Positions 20,705-32,233 of a stretch of 64,000 nt of DNA are shown here, in pieces. Origin of the DNA: Chondrus crispus (Eukaryota; Rhodophyta; Florideophyceae; Gigartinales; Gigartinaceae). The notes under the pieces were generated by a model. It was not told the DNA's origin. It searched no databases and was given only the letters and a program-made list of their open reading frames with translations. Location: positions 348,350 through 412,349 of the forward strand of contig NW_005179015.1 in the NCBI RefSeq assembly GCF_000350225.1, read 5' to 3'. Both the position numbers and the translations under genes were made by a program. Each line of letters starts with the position of its first letter. Position 1 is the stretch's first letter.

Positions 20705-21415
20705 TCAGTTTTTGCGTCGAGGACCTAGAGTTTTACGACGCTTGCTCGAGCTCATCTTCCGGTTTCCAGAGGGGCCGGCAGGACGAGAGGTCTGTGGTTT
20801 AGACGAAGCTTCCTTTTGTTCAACACGACGTTTCGCTTTGCGCAGTGCTTTCATCTGCTTCTCAATCTCGGCGAGCTCATTCGGGATTGCAGTAGGAACT
20901 TCGCGTTCATCGATTACTTCTACACCTGAACGAGAAGGGAGCAATGCAGAAACAGATTTGCTTGTGTGAATGGATCTAAGTGATGCGGTGTCTTTAGCAG
21001 TGCTTACAGAAATATCAACCATAGTTGCCGGCTGATTGTCAGAGTCTTCTCCAGTGCCAGGTAATGCCAATGATTCAACCATACGATGGACCTCGCGGTC
21101 ACTATCCGAACGCGTCTGTGGTTCTCCCTGTATCGTACTCTCGGCATTCGCCGCCGTCGAGTTCTTGAAATTAGATGATTTACCATTTGCCACATCTTTC
21201 CTTCCATTGTCTTGTTCTTCTGCCGGGAGATTCCCAACAACTCTACATGCTGCTGCACTTGCCGTCTGTGCCTCTTTCTTCATTTTCACACGATGAGTGC
21301 GATGTTTCGTCTCCATCTTCTGCATGACGAGCTTTCGTAGGGCAATTTTTCTATCCGTCTGCGTGTACGACCTGTGTTGCGCATGCTTGGCGATTATTTC
21401 AATGGCACATTCCAT
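20705..21415 (-). CDS. Unknown basic, charged protein (downstream ORF of a pair)
   Basis: 236 codons. The first 60 residues are strongly helical and basic (IIAKHAQHRSYTQTDRKIAL). An acidic/Ser linker follows, then a second basic helix (AEIEKQMKALRKAKRRVEQK, likely coiled coil) and an Arg/Lys-rich tail that looks like a nuclear signal. It overlaps the preceding ORF (21399-21797) by 17 bases in another frame, next to an AAAA run, so the two may be one gene split by a frameshift. Divergent to the tnp2 gene. It might be a second transposon protein (TnpA-like role) or host; no homologue is recognised. Confidence 0.4.
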   Translation of the reverse strand: MECAIEIIAKHAQHRSYTQTDRKIALRKLVMQKMETKHRTHRVKMKKEAQTASAAACRVVGNLPAEEQDNGRKDVANGKSSNFKNSTAANAESTIQGEPQTRSDSDREVHRMVESLALPGTGEDSDNQPATMVDISVSTAKDTASLRSIHTSKSVSALLPSRSGVEVIDEREVPTAIPNELAEIEKQMKALRKAKRRVEQKEASSKPQTSRPAGPSGNRKMSSSKRRKTLGPRRKN

Positions 21416-21797
21416 TTTCTGTCCGATATGATGTTAACACTCTGAGTAAGTCATACTGCCATAGATGGACCCCGAGCTGTGCGCGGAGGACGTCTTTTAT
21501 GATATTCTTCGAGCGTTTGTTGCGTTCCTCATCGGTAAGGTGATCATCAAACCAGAAGTAATGCATATCCTGATCGTTTGGGTGCTTGTCCTTTTCCTTT
21601 CTGATGTGCTTCCCTAGCTTCACTGTGATGTTGAAAGAACGGTAAACATCTTTTCCACGAGGGACAGTCGGGTTTTTTGCATCTTTCGTCGTGAACTGGC
21701 GTTTGAAGAGCTTCTCAGGGATGGGTTTCGGCGTCATTTTTATGGAAAGAGTAGGAAGAAATCTAGATGAAAAGAAGACTTTGATTTTGCGGGACAA
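21399..21797 (-). CDS. Unknown protein (upstream ORF of a pair)
   Basis: 132 codons, Lys-rich. The segment DMHYFWFDDHLTDEERNKRS, then KDVLRAQLGVHLWQYDLLRV, looks folded and not low-complexity. Ends overlapping the next ORF, as described there. Function unknown. Confidence 0.4.
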   Translation of the reverse strand: MSRKIKVFFSSRFLPTLSIKMTPKPIPEKLFKRQFTTKDAKNPTVPRGKDVYRSFNITVKLGKHIRKEKDKHPNDQDMHYFWFDDHLTDEERNKRSKNIIKDVLRAQLGVHLWQYDLLRVLTSYRTENGMCH

Positions 21798-22369
21798 GGC
21801 GATTTGACGTTTTATGACCTATGGTTCGTTCTGAACGTAAGTGGAATATATCATATGTTTGAAACGCAAGATCTTAGGTCGACCTAACCGAAACGAAATC
21901 TGCTTCGCAAAGTTTGTATATGACACTCTTTATTAAGCCATTTATATTGCGTAATATAAGATGATCACATTGCAAGTCTAAGAAATATTTTGATATCAAA
22001 ATGCTCATTGAACGGAATCAGCTGTTCATCTTCTGTGCGTTAACCTCTTTGCCACTAACTACAGCTTCACTAAACCTCACAACGCGACCAAAGCGGATTT
22101 GTCTGGCAATGTATCGGTGCCGATGTCGACCGGTAGGAAAGCCTGTAAGTGAGAGCACAATGAAGTGCCATCGACGAGACGCCAATATGAGAAGGAGATC
22201 AATCAGATTGCCGTCCCTTTCTCGTGGACTTCGGTACTCCGAGGATGCATCGGCAGAACAATACAGAATTTTCAGACTTCTTCCGCGGGAGGAGGAGGCT
22301 CTTCCGCCCATTTTTCCTACTCACCCAGGATCGGCTTTTTCGGCGACCGTTGGAACGCGCCAGGCTTAA
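21798..22369. other. Divergent promoter region before the tnp2 gene
   Basis: AT-rich from 21840 to 22010 (for example TATATCATATG near 21847), between the minus-strand pair and the plus-strand transposase gene. A 122-codon ORF (22001-22369) has no domain; it may contain a first exon of the transposase. No CACTA terminal repeat was found. Confidence 0.35.
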
Positions 22370-24190
22370 ATGCATTGCTATGGTTCAGATCCGCAACCCC
22401 CATCCACCGGAGCAAAGACAAATGATGTAATGAAAATTTCTGTGGAGAACATTGGTGGTGAAAGTACGAACCCAATTGTTATCGGAAACAGCCTGATACC
22501 GCCGACCAACCAAGATCGGTCCCAGGAAGATGAAGGTATGTGCTCTCATGGAGATGTGTCATGTTTTCAAGTGTCATGCAGTTCAGATGCGCGCTCCTTG
22601 GCCGCTCTACGCACTCAACCAGAAAATTCCTGTCCTCTTGCAATTGCGTTTGGTCAAGAGGAAGGGGTATTCTGGGATGATACCGAATCTGCAACTGCCC
22701 CTGACGACCAGCACGAAATTGAAGATGACCAACCAGAAGGTTATAGTCACGCCGAAAATCAATCTATTCTTTGCACAGAGGTAGGACGCCGCGATCGTGA
22801 CACATTGCTAAATTCTGACTCGCGAATCATGCGATCGAGTGAGACTACAGCTATGGCTACTGATGGACAGTTGAAGGAACTGATGTTGCAATCTGTCCCC
22901 ACTCATAGATGGAGACCTGACGTGAGTGCGAAGTTCGACGTCTGGGCGCAAAGAGAAAAGCAATGGATCCAGATGTTCGTAGACTTCGGCGCCAAGCAAA
23001 CATTGATGAGCCGTATTCTTGAATTGCTTGAAGCCGACACAACTGCCGTCACTGTCAAGCGAAATCTTGAGAAGTACACTGAGCTGTACCCCGTTTCCTA
23101 CGAATGCTGTCGCGGCCATATGCTACTCAACAAATCTGTAGCAGCTGAATCTGACAATCAGGCCAGCGACAGTACTGACCAAGATCACGACCTCGAATGT
23201 GAGGTATGCCTCGAAAAGAAAACGAAACTTACTAGGAGCGCTTTTGAGTATATCCCGCTTCTTCCACGAATTTGGGCTTGGGTCGCGAACGAGAAAAGTT
23301 TCAATGAGCTCTACGATTATCGAGATTCTCTGCGCAGGTCTCGCGAGGAATCACTCAGCGAATACTCGAATGGTGCATATTTCGAAGACTTCGTTGATGG
23401 ATCGCTCTACAAAGAAATTTTGGGTTGTTATGGTGGAGAGATTGCTGTTCAGCGGGACATTTTGGTATCCATCTCGACTGATGGATTCCAAACGTTTGAC
23501 AACAAGAGCTACGACTGCTGGCCAATCGTGGCAATGATCCATAACCTTCATCCCAATCAATGGTTTCTGTTCAGAAATCTTGTTCCTTTAGGATTTGTCA
23601 AGTGTCCCACGGAGCCAGTACGTGTCGATACTTTTTTAAAACCCTTTGTTGAAGAAGTACTGACCATCAATCATGACGGAGGGACGAACTTGAAGTTTTA
23701 CGATGACAGCGAGCACTCGGTGAGGATACATCCGATCTTCTTCACAGGTGATTCACCTGCAATCAAGAAGATATCCGGTACCATGGGACCCAGCGCCAAA
23801 TGTCCATGTCGCGATTGCAACGTCAGCGGACACAGAAGAATCCAATCAAGCCGGCACTATTTTCCGTCAAAGATAAAGATTCTACCAACGAGTCGTGAGC
23901 GTCGACCGAAATGGATAAGGTTGTATAGCCTCAACGAACTTCCGATGAGGACTCCTCGACGTACAGAAGAGATTTTGCAGCAGCTGGAAAGTTGCACTGG
24001 GGTAACTGAGATGGCAGTTATCCGGCTTGCACTGGGGTAACTGAGATGGAAGTTATCCGGCTTGACTCGGGCATACAAAGACGGACCGATGTTTTCAAGA
24101 TTCCCACTGTTGTCCCCTTTGCATCTTTCCCACAAGACACTATGCATATATTTATGAACATATCCAAGGACCTGTTCAACAGGTGTATGT
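22370..24190 (+). pseudogene. tnp2-type (CACTA/Transposase_21) transposase, frameshifted and truncated
   Basis: An ORF of 556 codons to 24040 carries the tnp2 plan: YECCRGHMLL and CEVCLEKKTKL (zinc-type cysteines), FEYIPLLPRIWAWVANEK, DGSLYKE, ISTDGFQTFDNKSY (first catalytic Asp region), NLVPLGFVKCPTEPVRVDTF and FFTGDSPAIKKISGTMGP, then CPCRDC. CACTA transposases cut and paste elements with 3-bp target duplications. A 35-bp tandem duplication (23991-24060) shifts the frame. Beyond it the expected continuation (SFPQDTMHIFMNISKDLF) is visible to about 24185 in another frame. The rest is cut off by KDZ arm 1 at 24209. No terminal inverted repeats were found. Confidence 0.82.
23991..24060 (+). 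repeat. 35-bp tandem duplication that breaks tnp2
   Basis: Units start at 23991 (GTTGCACTGGGGTAACTGAG) and 24026 (CTTGCACTGGGGTAACTGAG) and differ at two bases. As 35 is not a multiple of three, the second unit throws the transposase out of frame. Confidence 0.9.
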
Positions 24191-24208
24191 TCTGATGCCT
24201 TTCACATG

Positions 24209-26293
24209 ATGTGGAACGCATCAGAGCATACAGTTGTGTTCGTCATTGCCCACCACAGAGTGTGCATTGCGGATCGATACAGTCCACAGCCGAAGTCATA
24301 CAATATGAACTTCGGCATGGTGACAAAGCGAGATACACACACGTCCAGGACAGCCTTCGGGCCTTCCTCCATATCAAGTACCTTGAATCCGAGAATTACT
24401 GGCTTAGTGCAGGAGCAACAGAAATTCAATGCCCCCGGAGTGAAACCTCCTTGACTCTGTGCATAATTTTTTTGTACATGGACTAAACGATTCTGGGCTG
24501 TAGTCTGATTCAATTCCGAAGGGTGACGGTCGAATCTGCGGCATAGATGGGAAGTAAAATCCGTTTGTGAAAACAGATTCAATCTGATTCCCCTCTAGAA
24601 ATTGTGTCTTTGTACCTGAGAATTCAGCTCTGAAAGCAGATGCCAGACTAAGAAACTTCTGGCGAAGAGCCTCAAAATTTGAAGTACCCCATTCGCGAGC
24701 GTAGGAAGCAGCAGATCCAATGACAGTCTGTTCGCCAGAAGTTCTGAATTCCTCCTGCTTAGGTGTGGCTTCCGTCAGTCTTTCATACGTTCGGTAAAAT
24801 ATATCAATGCAGGAATGCACTTCTTGCAGCAGATCGGCGAAGACAACGGCCACAGAACATGAGCCAATATCTCTTGACCTTTGCTGTCTCCGCTGCAACT
24901 CATCTAATTGAGCGATCCTAATTATTCCGTTGTAGAAGATCCTATTCTCAAAAAGTATATCTATGTGTCTGGAACCGTCCAAAAAATTAATTTTGGATTC
25001 CCGGTGATCGCGAAGTTTCTTGTCCAAAGAGAGTCCACTATACTCCCTCAGCATTTGTATCAACTCTTCCATAGAATTGAGCTGTTCGTGCTTCGCCACG
25101 TTCGGAAGCGGACCTTCTACGATGACCGTAAGAAGTTTAAAGATATCAACCTTTTGAAACTCTTTCATCTCCTGCGTAGCCGGTCCCCACAGCATTTCCT
25201 GGCGTAAATTGCGCGATCTATGAAGGTCTGGTAAGGGTAATGTGTATGAGGAACGAACTGAACCCTCTTGCGAAATTATGTGCCGGATTTCAGGTGAAAG
25301 CTCTGGCACATGAAGTCGCAGATGAGAGACCAGGGATTCCCACGGCTGGTTTCTTTGACTGGAGCGGCGAGTGAGATCGTGTTGAAGCACTGCTAAGAGC
25401 AAGCTGTTTCGAATGGAAACGACATCGAACAGGATTGACAGAAATGATCGATGGCGACACAAAGTGCTATTCTCACCCACGTCGTTACTGGAGTCCTTTG
25501 GATGTTGCCCACATATGTACTCCTTATCAAAGAATCCGGCAGGCAGAACGTTTTCCTGTAGAATTCTTAAGGCAGCACAAACGGAGGGGAGATTGGCCTC
25601 GGATACGTCAATGCGCTTTCCCTTCAGCAAATTCATCAGCAGTACAGCATTGGTCTGCTTTCTTATAAGTGACGAGCGCGGACGGGCCTTTCTAATTACT
25701 GCTCCTGCCAAAGGCCTACAAGAAGCCGTAATAGTGCAGTCATTTTTGGACGCACACTTCCATTCGCCGGCGTCTATATCAGCGGTTGACAGGTCGTACA
25801 TGTGAAGAACTGAGATGGGGGATCTTTTGTCATGAGATGCATACCAAGAACACATACACGAAGCAAGGTTTTGACAGAACGAGGTTCCACCGAGTGGTCA
25901 CCGATACCCGCATTTCGAGATGTAACATGCTTCTTCAATAATTCTTGTAACCTCGCTGTGAGAGTCCCGCTTCCAAGAACCACACCTTCGCACGTCTGTC
26001 TCATTGCTATATGTGTAATTCCGGTGGTTATACTCTCGAAGGTCATGCAATGTTCTCTTCCGTCAGCAGAAACGTCCCGTCCACAAGTTGAGTTTTGACA
26101 CCGAAAGGTGCGTACGTTAAGTTTGCAAGGTCCGTAGCTAGACATAAACACACCCCTCCGTCCATTGATATATGCTGAGCCCCGGGATGCCCCACAGTAT
26201 GTACAAACTGTCGGGGATGGCACGATCACTGTTCCTCCCTGCCGGACAACTTCATCCGCATCAAAGTCCAATTTTGTTGATCTGGGGCATGAA
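24209..26293 (-). pseudogene. KDZ transposase copy 1, C-terminal half (palindrome arm 1, outer part)
   Basis: Mirror image of 52199-54283 with about half a dozen base differences noticed. Reading leftwards from 26293 it holds the Cys-rich CxC-type domain (CTYCGASRGSAYINGRRG to SADGREHC), then the 483-codon helical ORF (25855-24404), then the start of the KDZ core (CCSCTKPVILGFKVLDMEEG, YDFGCGLYRSAMH, CSDAFH). The copy breaks exactly after the DAFH codons at 24209, so the H-x3-H-x-C-type end seen in copy 2 is missing. The N-terminal half continues at 48240 beyond the LTR insertion. Confidence 0.85.
26289..26293 (+). other. Target-site duplication ATGAA, left copy
   Basis: ATGAA precedes the outer 5' LTR and recurs at 48235-48239 after the 3' LTR. 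Joining the flanks with one copy restores the KDZ reading found intact in copy 2. Confidence 0.95.
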
Positions 26294-26869
26294 TGTAGAG
26301 CACTGTACCGCTACGTTGCATGACAGGACGCGTTGTACACGTGGTTATACCCCACGTGTATCCGTGTCATACCCCACGTATATCCGTGTCATACCCCACG
26401 CATACCCGTGTCATACTCCACGTGTACCCATGTACCCGTGTCCACCACCACGTGTCGAAGGTTGTCATACCACTCTATTTAGTTGGTTATTATTATTTTG
26501 CCGACGGCGACTACTATATACTCGACGTCCGCCCCAAAGTAAACCACACGAAGCCTTGGGTTCTTTCCGTTGTTTCTGGATTCTCGGTAGTGGCCTCGCG
26601 CCGGTCCTCGCCCACTCTGTGCGACACCACGCGAGCCCATCCACTTCCCCGAATCTCCTCTCCCCTACGCGCGTTCGCTGTCGCTTTGCCCCGCTTACTG
26701 CTTGCTATGCTCCGTGTCTTGTTTCTTTCCTACCACTCTACCTATTGCACACGCGGGCCCGGACCCCGTTGCCGGTTATCACCGGGTGGTCTCCCGTATC
26801 CCACTCACCCCGCGTTCCGAACATGCGTGCTCTGCCTGAGGCTGACACACGTGGCCTCAGTGTACGACA
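26294..26869 (+). repeat. 5' LTR of outer
   Basis: 576 bp, TGTAGAGCAC to TGTACGACA. The upstream part has four 22-bp units around TACCCCACGTGTATCCGTG, and CACGTG at 26338, 26353, 26419, 26449 and 26848. TATATACTCGACG near 26515 is the likely TATA region. Confidence 0.95.
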
Positions 26870-26871
26870 TT

Positions 26872-26889
26872 TGGTCTCCCGACCTAGAA
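26872..26889 (+). other. Primer-binding site of outer
   Basis: TGGTCTCCCGACCTAGAA starts two bases after the LTR. TGG complements a tRNA 3' CCA. The identical 18 bases lie at the same place in inner (46792-46809, minus) and 17 of 18 in B (55757). The donor tRNA is not identified. Confidence 0.7.
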
Positions 26890-26964
26890 GGCTGCGGAGT
26901 TTCTCTTACCCTTTCTCTTTCTCTCGAAGGTTTTCCTTCCACCGTTCACAGGTGTTATCAAGAC

Positions 26965-29228
26965 ATGGTGTCCGGTTCCGAGAGCTCCCGAGAAACCCGT
27001 CCCCGAGACGTACCACCCGCCACCGCGGCGTGGATCACTCGGAGTTGCCGCGAGGCACTCCGAGAAGCCGAACAGTTTACGCTCACTGCTGTAGCGGAAA
27101 AACTCGCCGCACAATCGCCGGCGCTGCGAGAAAGCCTCAACAGCTTTGTTGTGGAAACCATCGCCGCACAAGCGGATGTTCAATCCGCGCAAAGCCGCGA
27201 TAGGCTCTCCGCTTTTGAAAGCGTTTTAACTCGCGCCTGGCAGAGAGATATCTCGGCCAGTGTCGACGAGGCCGTTCTCCCCCTGAAAACAGAGATCTTC
27301 ACTCTAACTGCGGAGCTTAATACACTCCGGCAGGAATTCTCCGTCCTTAAGACGTTGCGTCCTGATCCGTTACCGGCTACGCAGGCCGGATCGGCGACGC
27401 AAACCCCAGCCATGGCTGCTGTTAACCCTCCGACTACCGCCGGAGTTTCCACGACACCCATACCGGGTGAAAGGTCGACGACCACTCCCGTTGCGGAGTC
27501 ACCCCCGTTGAACAAGAGCTTGCTCTTTTCAAACGTTACTCTTCCGGCGCTACAAGCCGCTGGGATTCTGGTCCCTTCTATGGCGACCGTCCCCCAGCTT
27601 TCCGCCAATCACGCGGCGTTGTCGGCTACGGCTGGAGCGTCCCGCGAAGGTGCCTCCGCCCGACCCATCCACCTTGAAGGTGATTTACTTTCCCGGAATG
27701 TACCGGGAGGGAACCCTGACTCTGGGGGAGGTTCGGACGACAATGGGAATGGACGACGAAAGAAGTCCAAACCCAGTCGGAAGAAGGACAAGGATCGCCG
27801 TCGCAAGGGACGTAAGGGCAAAGACCCGCCACCCGAGGATTCGTCCTCGTATCATTCGAGTTCATCCTCGTCGTCTGCCTCTGACTCGGAATCTGATTCC
27901 GAGTCAGAGTCCCTCACGGTACCAATGCCGACGTTCGGCCGCAAACAGAAACACCTTCCTGTTTGGAAGCCGACGAACCACCGCTTCAGGGGCTCATGTA
28001 ACTACCGAGCATACCGTCTCGTGGACACTGGCCAAAACGTGGATGACAAGGTTTATGCCAACACCCGTAAGAGGGTGCAGTACCTCCTCGTCGTCATAGG
28101 CGAGTCCAAGTTCAGCGGGGTGGACCCGATCAGAGTCATAAGTTTCCTTGCGCGGTGCAAGGAAAACTTTGACAACGCCAATATGACGGAGGCGATGGCT
28201 CTGATGGCCCTCCCCTACCAGTTATCACCGCCCGCAAAAGAGGCGTATGAGTCCCAGAGAGGTTTGCACCGCAAATCCCAAGGGATCGCGAGTTGGGCGG
28301 CCGCCGCTAATTGGCTACTGCGCACATACGCGACTAACCTCGAAATCGAGCGGGCCCTCACCTCCTTACTGGAGTTACGCCAGAAGCCCGGCGAAACGGA
28401 AACCGAGTATGCTACTCGTATGTTAACCGCCCTCGGGAGATGTGGCGACGTCCACTCGCCGTACGAGAGGACCACTCTGTACATAGAGGGACTAACCCCC
28501 GCGATCAAGCCGGTGGTGCTACAAACTCGCGAGGATCGTCCCCGATCATCGTTCGAGGATACAGTAGCCCACGCCCGGTCACATGGCGACGCTCTACGGG
28601 CCCAGCTTGCAGCTGGGCGCCGGGTGGACTTCATCAAGCCTCGCCCTGCTAAACAGGTTCTAGCCGCTCTTGATAGCGTTCCGTCTTCGACGACCGGCCC
28701 CATGCCCAGCTACCAATCAGCCAGGGGGGCCGAGAATTACTTTGCAATGGAAGGTGACAACGTCGGGGGATATCCTCCCTACCGACGGAAGACTCCTCCT
28801 TCAACGACGGAGATTCGCTTTTCTACGGCGACCGGCGCAAGCCGTACGATCCCGCTGTAGAGCGTCCGGGAAGCACCCGCGGCCTCTCCGGCGGACGAAC
28901 GTCCCGGGAGCTTCAGAAGGATCTGCGGCGGCCGCCTTCCCCGCAGATCATCTGCTTCGCCTGCTACACAGTCGGGGATCACATTGCCCCCGACTGTGGC
29001 ATGATGGTGAAGGATGTATCCCTCATACCCCACCAGTACGAGAAGCTATCCACGGCACAGAAGAGCCGGGTCTCAGCGGATGCGTATCTCCGCGCCGTCG
29101 CTCTCCTCAGTTACGAGGCTAACCGGGTAATCAATCCCGTTCCTGTCACCGAACAGTCGCCAACGTCGGCAACGGTGGCGAAGACTTCACCGCCCGTGGA
29201 TGGCCTGCAGCGACCTCCGAAAAACTAG
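26965..29228 (+). pseudogene. gag: gag of outer, one frameshift
   Basis: Start at ATG 26965, 93 bases after the primer site, matches inner's MVSG start; upstream open reading lies in the LTR. An N-terminal helix pair, a Ser/Asp-rich run (SSSSSSSASDSESDSESES near 27860-27915) and the capsid-like core (SGVDPIRVISFLARCKENFD near 28117) agree with inner. One base is lost near 28770, so the main frame stops at 28860. The rest (zinc knuckle CFACYTVGDHIAPDC, then ALLSYEANRVINP) is read in frame 3 to the TAG at 29226. Gag would form the particle that packages element RNA. Confidence 0.88.
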
Positions 29229-29255
29229 GAGAACCTCAGTCCGCAGCAACTGAGG
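29219..29255 (+). other. Decayed -1 frameshift signal of outer
   Basis: Slip word G AAA AAC (29219-29225) directly before the gag TAG, then stem CCTCAG (29234-29239)/CTGAGG (29250-29255). Inner has the canonical A AAA AAC and a 7-bp stem at the same place. Pol is in the -1 frame here too. Confidence 0.6.
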
Positions 29256-30478
29256 TAAAGACGGGGGCTACCCCGGAGAACTCGCCCAAGTCGGCGGATA
29301 CAATTTCACCTCCCAAGATGGAGAAGCGGTTCCGAGTACTCGGCTGCAAACACACTGGCATAGCCCAGGACAATCCCGATCCCGAAGGCCTCGGTACGCT
29401 ACGCCGACCATGACGGACGAACATCCAGCCGCTTGCAACGGATGTTCACCCCTCCGCGACAGTAATGACCTTGTCGCGGAGAAATTACAAGGTCTATGCA
29501 GACCTTGGTGTTACCCCAGCTGTCATGGTGAGGCAACTTACCATCCTCGACACGGGGGCGGGCTCCAACTTCGTTCGAGTTGATACCTTACCCCAAGGAT
29601 GGGAGTCGCTCGTCGCCCCGGGTGAAATCCTGACAATCGCTGACGCAAATGGCCGCCCATTGTGAACGAGCGGACAAATCCCACTGGTGGTGCGGTTAGG
29701 TGACCGCACCATGAAGTGTAACTTCATCGTTTGCCAACGATTGGCAGCCCCCGTCATTCTCGGGTGTGACAAATTTGTCGAAGCGATCTACCCCCGACGA
29801 AAGTTGGTGGAGTTGGACGACGGTACAAAGGTACCGAACGTTCGTAAACCGGCTCGCCGTGTCGTAGACCACCCTCCGCTCCCCTCGGAGCAGGAGTATG
29901 CCCCCGAAGCTGGGCGTACCTCGCCCAAGCTGAAGGTTTCTCGAGCGGTGGATATACCGGCCGGTACCCAAACGTGGGTACAAGTCACTAATGGACGAAG
30001 AGGTCTCTCCACTGTGGAGCCAAACCCGCAACTATATGCGAGGCATCGTGTCTCCATTTCCAACGGAGTGATCCACATCACTCCGTTGCAGGAGTTTAAA
30101 ATCTTGGTGGCCAACTTCTCATCGGCCACCAAGCGACTGTCGAAGAACCAAGTGGTTGGTTTCGTTTCTCCCCATCCCCGTGCGATGATCCGCACGGCGA
30201 TGCCTCTAGACGCAGTTCTTGCGGCGGAGTTCGACGAGGGGAGCCCTCCCTCACAGGGCGCAGACCCCCCTCGCTCACCTTCCTCGACTCATGACGTTTC
30301 TCATCCCATAGATGCTGTACCCCTCGACCACTTGCCGCAACACGTGCGGAAGCAGGTTCGCACCATGCTTAGGCCGTATGCAGGCATGTGGAATGGGAGC
30401 CTGGGTGAGGTTCGAGCGACCGAACATCTCATCGAACTCACCCCCGGCGCAAAGCCGTTTCGTTGTCAACCCTATTGA
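29229..30478 (+). pseudogene. pol: pol of outer: protease region, three nonsense codons
   Basis: The -1 frame after the slip word. Protease ILDTGAGSNFVRVDTLP near 29546-29595 keeps the D-T-G-A triad. In-frame TGA codons lie at 29411-29413 (TGG in inner), 29663-29665 and 30476-30478 (CGN Arg codons in inner). The segment between is otherwise open and over 80% like inner by eye. Confidence 0.88.
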
Positions 30479-32233
30479 GCGGGTCTTCGCCCTCGGGAGG
30501 CGGAACAAGCCTCAGTAGACGAGACGCTGGCAAGCGGGGTTATCACCAGGTCGAAATCCGAGTGGGCCTCGCCGGTCGTCCTCATCCCCAAGTCGGATGG
30601 CAGTCTCCATTTTTGCGTCCACTATCGTCGCCTAGACGCCCTAACCGTGCGCGACACGTACCCTATTCCTCGCATGGACGAATGTCTAGATTCCCTAGGT
30701 GAAGCCAAGGTGTTTACCACACTTGACTGTAACTCCGGGTACTGGCAAATTCCAGTTGCCGAGGAAGATAGGGCCAAAACCACGTTTACGTGTCATGCCG
30801 GGACGTACCAGTTCAACCGAATGCCCTTCGGGTTGATGAACGCCCCGGCTACATATCAAAGAATGTTGGATATTCTCCTCTCCGGCTACCGCTGGAAGAG
30901 TTGCTTGATTTACTTGGATGATATTATAATTTTCTCCAGGGACCACGACTCCCATCTCAAGGATGTGGAGGTTATACTCCAGGCTCTACAGCAGAAGGGA
31001 TTGTCACTTAAGCTCAAAAAGTGTAAGTTTTTTCAGGACTCCGTGGAGTACCTGGGTCATATCATTCGCCCGGGTGAACTACAAGTTCACCCGAAGAACG
31101 TCAAAACGCTCTCCGAAGCGACGCCTCCACGGACCCAGACCGAGCTCCGCTCGTTCTTGGGGATGTGCAATGTCTACCGACGTTTTGTCGATCACTTCGC
31201 TAAAATAGCGGCGCCTCTTACGGCGATGCTCCGCAAGGGAGAACCCGATCTACTTCCCGTCTTTGATGACGATCGAACCACGGCCTTCGATACGCTGAAG
31301 GCGTGTCTAATATCCCCCCCGGTGTTGAAGCTTCTCCGCCTCGGGTTACCGTACTCGCTCGATACTGATGCGTCTGATGCTCAACTGGGCTGTACCTTGT
31401 TACAGATCCATGAGAATGGAAAGCGATACCCTGTCGGGTATTGGTCCCGCACGCTAGCGTCAGCGGAACGGAATTACTCGACAACCGAGAAAGAATGCCT
31501 TGCCATCGTATGGGCGATCCAAACGCTGCGTCCATACTTGGAACGCGAGCAGTATACGGTTAACACCGATAACCATTCTCTCAGGTGGCTTATGAACCTC
31601 GTCGACGCGAGTGGTCGGCTTGCCCGGTGGCGCTTGCGCCTTGCCGAATATGACGTCGACGTGACTTACGTGAAGGGTATCAAGAATTGTCTTGCCGACG
31701 CGTTAAGTCGTATGCCCTCCACGGGGGGTACCACCATCCCGATTGGCGAGGATATCCCATATTACTCCGTCATAGAGTTGGAGGATGATACTCTGCACAC
31801 AGAGGATAAGTTCGACGGCACAGATGTCGATACCACGACCGGCTGTTACGCCTTGGAACCCCTGGCCTCACTTGCCGCATTAACACACGACGATTTCTCG
31901 CGTGAACAAGCCTCCGACCCCCTGTGCAAGGAGATGGCTTCCCGTCTTGAGAAGGGGGAGGGGTCCGCCCAACTTCGTTTGTCACGGTTCTTCGTCAACT
32001 CAGAAGGTTTAATCTGTCGGAAAGCCCACCTTGACGGTGTTGAACAGATCGTCGTACCAACAACCCTCCGCGAGAAGGTGTTGTATTTGTCCCATTACCC
32101 CGCCACCTCAGGTCACCCTGGAGGTCGGCGTTTGTTCTACACGCTCCGGCAGCGGGTGTTATTGGCCGAGCATGTCCGTCGATGCTTATTCCACAGTACG
32201 GATGTGTCCCAATTGTGCCAAGGCCCGCATTAA
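30479..32233 (+). pseudogene. pol: pol of outer: RT, RNase H and integrase finger
   Basis: Same frame. RT: YPIPRMDECLDSLGEAKVFT near 30659, MPFGLMNAPATYQRML near 30821, catalytic YLDD near 30910-30922. RNase H: SLDTDASDAQLGCTLLQ near 31354 and EKECLAIVWAIQ near 31489. Then spacer and H-x6-H (HYPATSGH near 32092). An extra base near 32155 shifts the frame before the CxxC pair, so this ORF ends at 32233. Confidence 0.9.

Noticed and set aside
26320..26964. N-terminal extension of the outer gag ORF, and similar ORFs at 46577-47152 and 47409-48287
   Set aside because: They lie in LTRs, follow the CACGTG repeat period, and inner gag starts at the ATG equivalent to 26965.
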